The translations under genes and the position numbers were made by a program. A stretch of 64,000 nucleotides of DNA from Streptacidiphilus neutrinimicus. Lineage in GTDB: Bacteria; Actinomycetota; Actinomycetes; Streptomycetales; Streptomycetaceae. How positions within the stretch are numbered: the first letter of the stretch is position 1; the number at the start of each line of letters is the position of its first letter. The notes under the pieces were generated by a model that ran no database searches, had not been told where the DNA came from, and was given only the letters and a program-made list of their open reading frames with translations. Of the stretch, positions 25,027 to 31,781 are shown in pieces. Location of the stretch: positions 24,571 through 88,570 of the forward strand of contig NZ_BBPO01000032.1 of assembly GCF_000787815.1 (NCBI RefSeq), written 5' to 3'.

Positions 25027-25527
25027 GTGACCCCCGTTGCATCGTCCCCGGCTGTAGCGGCTCGGATGAGTCGGCAGGCTTCTCGTAACACCTCACAGGA
25101 AGTCGCGGTTCGACGACTGCTCTATCACGCCGGCTTCCGGTACCGCGTGAACGTTCCGGTGCCGGGCATGCCTCGGCGAACCGTAGACATCCTGTTCCGG
25201 GGGCCGAAGGTTGCGGTCTTCCTCGACGGGTGCTTCTGGCACGGCTGTCCGCAACACGCGACGAGCCCGAAGTCCAACGCGCAGTGGTGGAGGAGCAAGC
25301 TCGATCGCAACATCGCCCGCGACCAGGAAACAACAGACCATCTCAGGGGAGAGGGATGGACTGTACTGCGGTTCTGGGAGCATGAGCCGTCCGACCGGAT
25401 TGCTGCGAGCGTGGCTGGCGCGGTGAGGGGAGCTGTGGCTTCCAAGGCGGCGCCTTCCGGGGCACCTCGGCTGTCAGCGCCGGTTGATAGCGTGCGGTGC
25501 TCACGTCGACCGAAGGAGACTGAGTGA
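25027..25527 (+). CDS. vsr: Very short patch repair endonuclease (Vsr)
   Basis: 166 aa. Family signature residues are plain: MSRQASRNTSQEVAVRRLLYHAGFRYR, RTVDILFRGPKVAVFLDGCFWHGCPQHATSPKSN and DHLRGEGWTVLRFWEHE. Vsr nicks next to T:G mismatches made by deamination of 5-methylcytosine, so it partners a C5 methyltransferase; that enzyme is encoded at 28401-29564. The usual Vsr N-terminus corresponds to the ATG at 25066; the GTG at 25027 adds 13 residues. The gene overlaps the following endonuclease gene by four bases (GTGA). Confidence 0.92.
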   Translation: MTPVASSPAVAARMSRQASRNTSQEVAVRRLLYHAGFRYRVNVPVPGMPRRTVDILFRGPKVAVFLDGCFWHGCPQHATSPKSNAQWWRSKLDRNIARDQETTDHLRGEGWTVLRFWEHEPSDRIAASVAGAVRGAVASKAAPSGAPRLSAPVDSVRCSRRPKETE

Positions 25528-26393
25528 CAGCACCTTTCACGGCAGGGCTTTGTGGCTTCCGCAATGGCCTCCCGAACACCAGCGACTCGAGCGACAAGTT
25601 CTCGATCGAGATCGGGCAGGCATTGTTCTTCGAGCTGGGGGTACCACCGGCGGCTGAGGCTGGCCCCGTGGCGAAGCCCTGGGCTGCCGCCATGGTGGCC
25701 GACCTCACTGGTCAGCTCAGCACTGCCGCTCCCCACCTGACCGTGAGCGCAGAGCGACAGCTCTTGCAGTTCGAGCAGTATGCGCACCTCGGCGTGGCCA
25801 AGAACCTCGGGGACGACGCCGGGTTCGAGGTCGCCTCCGCCATCAGCGCCCTCGAAGGAGCCCTGGAGGCCGACCCGGGGCTGATCCCGGGGGGAGTCCT
25901 TACGGCCGTCGACGGCCTGCGAGCAGCCGTTGCCGGTGCGGAAGAGCGGCGCAGATTGTTGCTCGATCTGATGGCGGACGAGTCACCGCTCAACCTCGAC
26001 CTTGCGGTGGAGCGGGAGACAATCACGGACCAGCCGAGTGCGGTTCCGCCGCACCTTGTTGCGGGGTTTTCACTCAAGTGGTCGCTCCGGACGGACAGGC
26101 TGCAGGATCCTCGCACCCAGGGAGCACAGATGGCTGCGCTCCGCCGGGGCAGGATGCCGCATTTTGCCGCCGTGACCATGGAGCCGCGGCCCTACTTTCT
26201 CGGCCGACTTGGCATGGGTACCGGTGATCTGGACTGCGTGTACCACCTGGCCCTCCCGGAACTGGACAAGGCGGTGAACGCCGTCTGCGTCGGTCCCCGG
26301 CGAGTCAAGCACCGGGACACGTTCAGGCGGATGGTGGATCAGCGGAGACTACGGGACTACGGCGAGCTCGTCGCGTATCTCTCCTCGCTGTGA
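25524..26393 (+). CDS. NgoMIV-family type II restriction endonuclease
   Basis: 289 aa, close to NgoMIV in length. The PD-(D/E)XK-type active site shows as GFSLKWSLRTDR with Ser183-x-Lys185, essentially the position of the NgoMIV S-x-K pair. The upstream FEQYAHLG segment and a downstream acidic patch also fit the family (NgoMIV, Cfr10I, Bse634I). NgoMIV cuts GCCGGC as a tetramer; this protein is expected to recognise the same or a closely related sequence. The GTG start has GGAG six bases upstream and overlaps the vsr stop. It converges on the NaeI-like gene with seven bases between stops. Confidence 0.82.
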   Translation: MTAPFTAGLCGFRNGLPNTSDSSDKFSIEIGQALFFELGVPPAAEAGPVAKPWAAAMVADLTGQLSTAAPHLTVSAERQLLQFEQYAHLGVAKNLGDDAGFEVASAISALEGALEADPGLIPGGVLTAVDGLRAAVAGAEERRRLLLDLMADESPLNLDLAVERETITDQPSAVPPHLVAGFSLKWSLRTDRLQDPRTQGAQMAALRRGRMPHFAAVTMEPRPYFLGRLGMGTGDLDCVYHLALPELDKAVNAVCVGPRRVKHRDTFRRMVDQRRLRDYGELVAYLSSL

Positions 26394-26400
26394 GGCCTGG

Positions 26401-27384
26401 TCAGTAGAGGCTGGGTGCAACGACCCTGTCGTCCCCCTCGCGCCAAGCTACGTACCGTGTGCGACCGATCTCCACGCAGGGTCGGTGAGTATCGGTCGGT
26501 GCCGGCGCGAGGCGGACAGCCACGAAGGTGCCCTTGGCGGGCACGGGGAGATCCAGAGCGCGAGCAATCCGAGGGTGATCATTCTGGTGGCCCAGAATGA
26601 GGATTCCTTCCTCGCGCAGGACCTTGCGGGCGTCTCTCGCACGCTTGAGCCCGTCCTCCTGACTGGCGACCGTCACAAGGGTGTTGCGATCGACTATCTG
26701 TTCCTGGACTTGCCGGAACAGCTCGTTGGTACGGAGCTGCCCGCCGTTGCCACCTCCGCGGTACCCGTCGGACGCACGGAAGATCGCCTCTCGCTTCTCC
26801 TGCGGCAGGCCGAGGAGTAGGTTGCGGGGCAGGTCACCCTCGGCGACCAACCAGCGGATTCGGGCCCGCCCGGTGATGTTGAGGGACCGCTTGCCGTCGC
26901 GGTTCCGGCCCGCATTGAGCGCATCGTCGGTGATGCGAACGAGCCCGACGCGAAACTTGGAACGCCGGTCGTCCACGGCCATCAGCAGGCACAGATGGCC
27001 CATGGCTTCGATCGGAATCGTCCAGTTGACACTCTTGGTGCCGCTCGTGAACTTCGCATCCACTTCGTGGCCCGCGATCGAGTAGTCCATGTCGTCGCCC
27101 CGATCGAGTTGGAACGCCGAGCGCGCGACGATCTCGACTTTCGTGCCGAGGTACGTCTTCTCGGTCGACTCGAGCAGGTCGAGGTCGAACCGACCTGTCC
27201 GCTGGCCATCGAGGACCTCGTCGATCGACTGTCGCAGCACGGCACCGAAGCGCTGCTCCGTGTGCGCTTGCCGGCGGAACCAACCGAGTACGTCAAGCAG
27301 CCCCTCGTCCTCGGCAAGGTCTGGCTCGAGGTGCAAAGGCAGAGGCTCGGCTACGTGCCCTGCGTGTGACGCATGAGTATCCAC
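26401..27384 (-). CDS. NaeI-family type II restriction endonuclease
   Basis: 327 aa. The catalytic set of NaeI (Glu70, Asp86, Asp95, Lys97) is matched exactly in spacing: Glu84 in GTKVE, Asp100 in MDYSIAG, Asp109 and Lys111 in HEVDAKF. The stretch DGQRTGRFDLDLLESTEKTY and the C-terminal effector domain (LRTNELFRQVQEQIV, LREEGILILGHQNDHPRIARALDLPVP) also fit. NaeI cuts GCCGGC after binding a second site. The residue equivalent to NaeI Leu43 is Val57, not Lys, so restriction rather than the topoisomerase activity of the L43K mutant is expected. The start is GTG without a clear ribosome site. Confidence 0.88.
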   Translation of the reverse strand: MDTHASHAGHVAEPLPLHLEPDLAEDEGLLDVLGWFRRQAHTEQRFGAVLRQSIDEVLDGQRTGRFDLDLLESTEKTYLGTKVEIVARSAFQLDRGDDMDYSIAGHEVDAKFTSGTKSVNWTIPIEAMGHLCLLMAVDDRRSKFRVGLVRITDDALNAGRNRDGKRSLNITGRARIRWLVAEGDLPRNLLLGLPQEKREAIFRASDGYRGGGNGGQLRTNELFRQVQEQIVDRNTLVTVASQEDGLKRARDARKVLREEGILILGHQNDHPRIARALDLPVPAKGTFVAVRLAPAPTDTHRPCVEIGRTRYVAWREGDDRVVAPSLY

Positions 27385-27454
27385 CGCCGGACCCTATCGG
27401 AGCAGAGCCTCCGGCGATGAGTACTTTTGTCAGACCTGCTCCGTAGTCTGATCT
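27385..27454. promoter_or_regulatory. Divergent control region with two inverted repeats
   Basis: This 70-base gap separates the NaeI-like gene from the divergent unknown gene. It contains CGCCGGA (27385) paired with TCCGGCG (27410), and TCAGAC (27430) paired with GTCTGA (27446), the second ending three bases before the ATG at 27455. Both could be operators. I cannot place firm -10/-35 boxes. Given the need to delay endonuclease expression until methylation is complete, control at this site would make sense; that is inference. Confidence 0.4.
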
Positions 27455-28321
27455 ATGACTGAGCGTCATGACACTTCGGGGTGGGGGACGATGGCGAACG
27501 GCGGGACAGTGACGACCGCGGACGAGGTCCTGGCGCACTTCAGGGTGACTCCCGTTGCCGAAGCGGAGTATCGCCGGTGGGAGGGGGATGAGCGCCGCAA
27601 AGAGGTGGTATGCCATGTCCTTCGACACAGGAGCGAGGCTGTGTATCGGCTCGACCGTCGGGACATTGGGACGGCCTGCGAGGCCACGAGTCAGCCCCAC
27701 GGCCATGCCCTCGGCAACGTGCGGCGGAACGTGGCGGAAAAGGTCACCTTGATTGCCGACTGGAATCCTCCTTTTGCTTTCACCCATGTGCTTCATTACA
27801 TGCTGGAGCAGAGTGGAAAGATTCCGACTTGGCTGGAATTCATCCACTTCATCCGGGGAACGAATCAGGGTCGGAACATGCTCGGCTGGGCCAGCGAGGC
27901 GGCGAGGAGCGAAGCCTTACGGGCGTTGGATCCGCGCGGCCAGCAGCGCTGGAGCCCGAGCGAAGTAGACGATGCGCTTCGGTGGCGTCTCGGGAACGCC
28001 TACTACTCCTTTGTGCGAGAGCTGCACGTCCTGGTCCACATGCGCTCCAAAGGGCTTGATGTCCGAGTCCATCCCCTGGCAGACGCACTGTTTCGCACGG
28101 ATGCCTGGGTGAGCAGAGCCGTTTTCAGTATCTACGTTGGGAATCGCAAGTACAGGAGCAATCACGAGGGGCGCAAGAAGGAAGCTGTGCGCATTCTTGG
28201 TGGAGCTCAACCATCGTTCTGCTTCGAGTCCATTCACTTGCCGAGTGCGGCTGAGCGGGGCAAAGTTTACCTCGCCAGCGAAAGTCAATTGGAGGCGCGC
28301 TTGAGGAAGCTTCTCCCTTGA
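27455..28321 (+). CDS. Unrecognised protein inside the restriction locus
   Basis: 288 aa (ATG 27455; ATG 27491 has GGGGG before it and is an alternative). It is cytosolic with no membrane segment. The N-terminal 90 residues include TTADEVLAHFRVTP and RLDRRDIGTACEATSQPHGHALGNVRRNVAEK. The middle is helical and aromatic-rich (PTWLEFIHFIRGTNQGRNM, LRWRLGNAYYSFVRELHVLVHMRSKG). The C-terminal part (FSIYVGNRKYRSNHEGRKKEAVRIL) has the look of a compact basic alpha/beta domain. Codon use is visibly more A/T-rich than the neighbours (for example 27,760-27,850), a sign of transfer. I do not recognise it. A controller, specificity factor or third effector of the locus is possible. Confidence 0.65.
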   Translation: MTERHDTSGWGTMANGGTVTTADEVLAHFRVTPVAEAEYRRWEGDERRKEVVCHVLRHRSEAVYRLDRRDIGTACEATSQPHGHALGNVRRNVAEKVTLIADWNPPFAFTHVLHYMLEQSGKIPTWLEFIHFIRGTNQGRNMLGWASEAARSEALRALDPRGQQRWSPSEVDDALRWRLGNAYYSFVRELHVLVHMRSKGLDVRVHPLADALFRTDAWVSRAVFSIYVGNRKYRSNHEGRKKEAVRILGGAQPSFCFESIHLPSAAERGKVYLASESQLEARLRKLLP

Positions 28322-28365
28322 TGGGCGGATCGATCGCAGTGGTGATGCTCGAAATGCCCCGGCAG

Positions 28366-28391
28366 CGGTTCCACGGCTGTCCGTGGAACCG
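28366..28391. terminator. Bidirectional hairpin terminator
   Basis: CGGTTCCACGG (28366-28376), loop CTGT, then CCGTGGAACCG (28381-28391): a perfect 11-bp stem. It lies in the 79 bases between the convergent stops of the unknown gene (28321) and the methyltransferase (28401). There is no U tract, as is usual for streptomycete hairpin terminators. Confidence 0.75.
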
Positions 28392-28400
28392 GGGCGTGCC

Positions 28401-29564
28401 TCAAGCCGCGTCCGAGGCGGCCTCTTCCGCCGCCCCGGGGCTTCGCCGGGGCCTGAGGGCCCGCTGGATGTAGGGCTTGATATGCCGGGCAATCGCCTCC
28501 GCCAGGATGGGTGGGACTGCGTTGCCGATCTGCTTGGCAATATCGATCTTGCTTCCGCACCATACAAAGTCGTCCGGGAATGTTTGGAGGCGGGCAGCCT
28601 CCCGATGAGTAATGGGTCGATTGATCGAATTTTCCTGATTGCTCGGATCCCATTGAGGATGAAGATATTGGCCCTTCTCCGGCTTGAAGAATTCTGTCCT
28701 GATGGTCAGGGAAGGGCGATCCCAGCGCATCCGACCCATCACGTCAGTGGTTCCGCTTTTCTTCTCCCGCCAGCATCGGGGGAGTAGGTGATCCGGCAGG
28801 TCGAAGCGACCGCCACCCGGTGGAATGTGGTGATAGCGCTCCAGGGAGAGCGCTGTGGGAGTGCGGCCCAGGTGGAGATGGCTGCTGTTGAAGATTCCGG
28901 GGACCTGCTTGCCGAAGAACTCTTCGCGGTGGTCGGGTAGCTCGGTTGTTGCGGGCACGGGTGGAAGATCAGCGATGGCGTCTCTCACGGTGCGCCAGGG
29001 CTTGAGGCCGAGAAGCTCCGATGGCTCGTGTGTAGCAAAGGGCATCCCGATCCTGCCGATCCGCGAGCCGATGACGATCGCGCGCTTGCGACGCTGAGGG
29101 GCGCCGAAGTCCGTGGCAAGAAGCAGCGAGTGAGAAAGGGTGTACTCCTCGAGGAGCCCACCTGGCTGAGTCTCCTGGCGGAGCAGCGCGAACTCGGATG
29201 ACCCTATGAAGCGGTCGACGTTTTCGATCACGAAGACCATGGGCCTGGCCTGGAGCACGAAGCGGATGTACTGCTTCCACAGCTTGTTGCGGGGGTCGTT
29301 CACATCGCGTGACCCAAGGTTTGAGAACCCCTGGCACGGCGGACCACCGATGATCACGTCCGCGTCAGGGATCTCCTCGTCCTTGATCTCGGCAATGTCT
29401 CCCCACCGCATGTGCCCCTTGCCGAAGTTCGCCTCATAGGTGGCCGCGGCAGAGAGATCCCATTCGACGGCCATGACGGGCTGGTAGCCCGCGGCATCCT
29501 TGAAGCCACGGCTCATGCCGCCACAGCCGGCGAACAGATCGATCACGGTGATTGGTCGCGCCAT
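28401..29564 (-). CDS. DNA (cytosine-5) methyltransferase
   Basis: 387 aa. C5-methyltransferase motifs in order: I DLFAGCGGMSRGF; IV GGPPCQGFSN with the catalytic Cys (about residue 78); VI VIENVDRF; VIII QRRKRAIVIG; a target-recognition region (about 230-310); and X KQIGNAVPP. It methylates a cytosine in the host genome. The two neighbouring endonucleases and vsr make GCCGGC the likely target, so it is probably the shared protecting enzyme. It could also be the methylase of the DISARM-like operon, where class 2 systems use a C5 enzyme. The gene has a lower G+C than its surroundings. The ATG has no clear ribosome site. Confidence 0.93.
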   Translation of the reverse strand: MARPITVIDLFAGCGGMSRGFKDAAGYQPVMAVEWDLSAAATYEANFGKGHMRWGDIAEIKDEEIPDADVIIGGPPCQGFSNLGSRDVNDPRNKLWKQYIRFVLQARPMVFVIENVDRFIGSSEFALLRQETQPGGLLEEYTLSHSLLLATDFGAPQRRKRAIVIGSRIGRIGMPFATHEPSELLGLKPWRTVRDAIADLPPVPATTELPDHREEFFGKQVPGIFNSSHLHLGRTPTALSLERYHHIPPGGGRFDLPDHLLPRCWREKKSGTTDVMGRMRWDRPSLTIRTEFFKPEKGQYLHPQWDPSNQENSINRPITHREAARLQTFPDDFVWCGSKIDIAKQIGNAVPPILAEAIARHIKPYIQRALRPRRSPGAAEEAASDAA

Positions 29565-29689
29565 GCTGGATACGTTAGACGGACTCTGTGACAGTGGATG
29601 GCTCTCTATCCATTCCGATGCACAGGCGTCGCACGGGCACGGCTCCGGGAGGGTGACCCGAATTCTGCAGTCGTTCCGGGTATCCCGGG

Positions 29690-29878
29690 CTACAACGTTC
29701 CTTGCTCAAGCAGGTCGCGCACGGCATCGGAGAAGCGGCGCAGCTCGAGCCGTCCATCTCCGTTGCTGAACGCCAGGACGCGGTCGCCCGGGTTGAGCCC
29801 TGCTTCGGCAAGAAGACCGAGGGGTAGGGCTACGCGCCCGTGCTCATCGATCACGAGCTCGCTGGGGGTGCGGATCAC
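29690..29878 (-). CDS. Small AbrB/SpoVT-type DNA-binding protein
   Basis: 62 aa from a GTG with AAGGA eight bases upstream. The sequence SELVIDEHGRVALPLGLLAEAGLNPGDRVLAFSNGDGRLELRR is a swapped-hairpin AbrB/MazE-like domain. Proteins of this kind regulate their own operons or act as antitoxins, but no toxin gene adjoins it. It lies between drmB (100 bases upstream) and the methyltransferase (125 bases downstream), so a regulator of the methylase or of the whole island is a fair guess. Longer readings upstream to 30061 lack a start with a ribosome site and overlap drmB. Confidence 0.6.
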   Translation of the reverse strand: MIRTPSELVIDEHGRVALPLGLLAEAGLNPGDRVLAFSNGDGRLELRRFSDAVRDLLEQGTL

Positions 29879-29978
29879 CGTCGTTGTCCTTGAGGTCTTG
29901 TTGGCGATGGCGAAGCGTCCTCCGTAGGAGGGGTGGGACCAGCGTATGTGGTTCGAGCTGCACGAGTCGTCACCAGTA

Positions 29979-31781
29979 CTACGGGCGTTTGCGGACCTCT
30001 GGCAGGACTTCATCCAGGAGACCCCGCACCTCGCTCCCACCGAGCACCAGCTGTCGGTCAAGGAGGCGGTTTCCCGTCTCGCACGATGTCTCGCTCACGA
30101 GGGCGCAACCGTGGCAGGCCGATAGGTTCAGGTGTGAAGACCCTTGGCGGTCGCTCTCGATGCAGACCGGGTCGTTGGAGCAGAAATCTGCGTCGTCCAA
30201 GGCCGAAACGAGGAGCGGGATCAACTTGTCAGGCCCTCCGAGCCTGACAAGTCCCCCAAGGGTTCCTTGCGCATCTCCAGCCGCGGTGTAGATGAGGATG
30301 CCCGCGGTCTTATCCGTACGGTCCGAGTTCGCATAGATCCGCTCCTGGAGCGCCGCAGAAGCGTAGCCGCTCGCGAACGCCAAGCGGCGGATCAGCAGAT
30401 GGGCGAGGGTATGGAGCGCGACGTACCTGGGCTCGGGTACGTCGAGACGGTCGGCCCACGAGGACTCGGCTCGACGCTTGATCAGGAGGCCCGCACGCGC
30501 CTGCACCTCTGGTCGGGCCTCCCAGGTTGCCAGCTTCTCTTCCTCGAACTGGAGGAAGATCCCCTCGCCGAACAGCTCGACCGCCGGGTAGGTCGGCCAC
30601 CGCTTCTGATCTGATCCCAGATCGACACTGATCAAGGCGGCGTCCGCGTGATAGCGGCGGAATCCACGAAGAGCACGGACCTCACGAACCCGCCGCACCT
30701 GACCGATGCCATGGATCTTGTCGAGCAGGCTCTGCGGCCCAGCCGCACCCTCCAAGCTGCGTCCATCGACGACAAAGTCGCTACCTGTGCGGTCGCGCCC
30801 GCTGTCGAGCTTCTTCAAGAACGCGGCCCACTCGCCGTCCTTCAGGTCCAGCAGCATGTCGTCCGCGCCGGTTTCCTCTCCTCTGGCAACGGCCAGGACG
30901 GTCTCGGCCGTGACCCCCAGCTCGTCCGCAATCCATCCGGCCACCATTTCGGCTTGCGGTCCACCGTTGTCCGTCACGACCTTCTCGAAGAAGACGTGGC
31001 CACGGATCTCATCCTTCGCCTCGACAGACCGAGGGCGTTCTTCCGGGATGTCGAGGGCCGAGATCTTCTGGGCCATGTAGTTGCCAGTGGCGCCACGTTG
31101 TACGGCGACGAGCTCGAACGAGCAAGGGGCTTTTGCCGAGGCGTCCGGTTCCCAGGGTTGCCTTCCCACGCACCGGATCCCGTCCCGCTGCAAGGCACCC
31201 TTGGACACGAGCTCCGCGAAGGTACGGGAGTTCCCGCATCCGTGGCATTTGACCACCAGAGACCCAAGGCCCTCCCCGCGGCTTGCCGACTTCTTGAACG
31301 TGAGCGACTTGTAGTCACGGCAGAACCGGACTGCCTCATTCAGACTGGCCTCGCGGCCGCGATGCACCCACTGGACCCAGTTGATGTCCTGGATGTGGCT
31401 GCCCCGTTCGCAGACAGCAACGTAGCGCATCGGCACCAGGAGACCCCCGCAAGCGCAGGTGTTGCTCCATTTGCCTCTGTTCTTCCCGGTCAACTTGGAG
31501 AGCTTGTCGCAGCGCTCACAGAACCGCCAGGCCGGGAACCGCCAATATTGCAACGCGGGCGTGTCTTTGCCTGCATGGCCGGCATGCGTGGGCGGCTGTC
31601 GCAGGACACCGGCGCCGAGGCGGGCCAACAGCCTTTCACAGCTGATCTCGTGGGCGAACTTCGTCTTCCACCAGGAGGTGTCCGGCGCCATGAGAGACTC
31701 ACCTCGGATGTCGACGACGGCACCAACACCGAACGGCGAGATCGTTTCCGACAGCCGCAAATCATGCTTGATCTTCTCCAC
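29979..31781 (-). CDS. drmB: DISARM protein DrmB (DUF1998)
   Basis: 600 aa, matching DrmB. The N-terminus RLSETISPFGVGAVVDIRGESLMAPD is the DrmB opening. A zinc-ribbon-like region follows (CERCDKLSKLTGKNRGKWSNTCACGG, then VAVCERGSHI). The DUF1998 domain ends with SACHGCALVSETSCETGNRLLDR, carrying three conserved cysteines. In DISARM, DrmB acts with the helicase DrmA to bind incoming unmodified DNA. The GTG start at 31781 has AGGAGG six bases upstream and overlaps drmA by 20 bases, so the pair is co-translated. Confidence 0.9.
   Translation of the reverse strand: MEKIKHDLRLSETISPFGVGAVVDIRGESLMAPDTSWWKTKFAHEISCERLLARLGAGVLRQPPTHAGHAGKDTPALQYWRFPAWRFCERCDKLSKLTGKNRGKWSNTCACGGLLVPMRYVAVCERGSHIQDINWVQWVHRGREASLNEAVRFCRDYKSLTFKKSASRGEGLGSLVVKCHGCGNSRTFAELVSKGALQRDGIRCVGRQPWEPDASAKAPCSFELVAVQRGATGNYMAQKISALDIPEERPRSVEAKDEIRGHVFFEKVVTDNGGPQAEMVAGWIADELGVTAETVLAVARGEETGADDMLLDLKDGEWAAFLKKLDSGRDRTGSDFVVDGRSLEGAAGPQSLLDKIHGIGQVRRVREVRALRGFRRYHADAALISVDLGSDQKRWPTYPAVELFGEGIFLQFEEEKLATWEARPEVQARAGLLIKRRAESSWADRLDVPEPRYVALHTLAHLLIRRLAFASGYASAALQERIYANSDRTDKTAGILIYTAAGDAQGTLGGLVRLGGPDKLIPLLVSALDDADFCSNDPVCIESDRQGSSHLNLSACHGCALVSETSCETGNRLLDRQLVLGGSEVRGLLDEVLPEVRKRP

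Noticed and set aside
28366..28391. Recombination or attachment site at the perfect hairpin
   Set aside because: Position between convergent stops and hairpin shape fit a terminator; no integrase or second copy seen.
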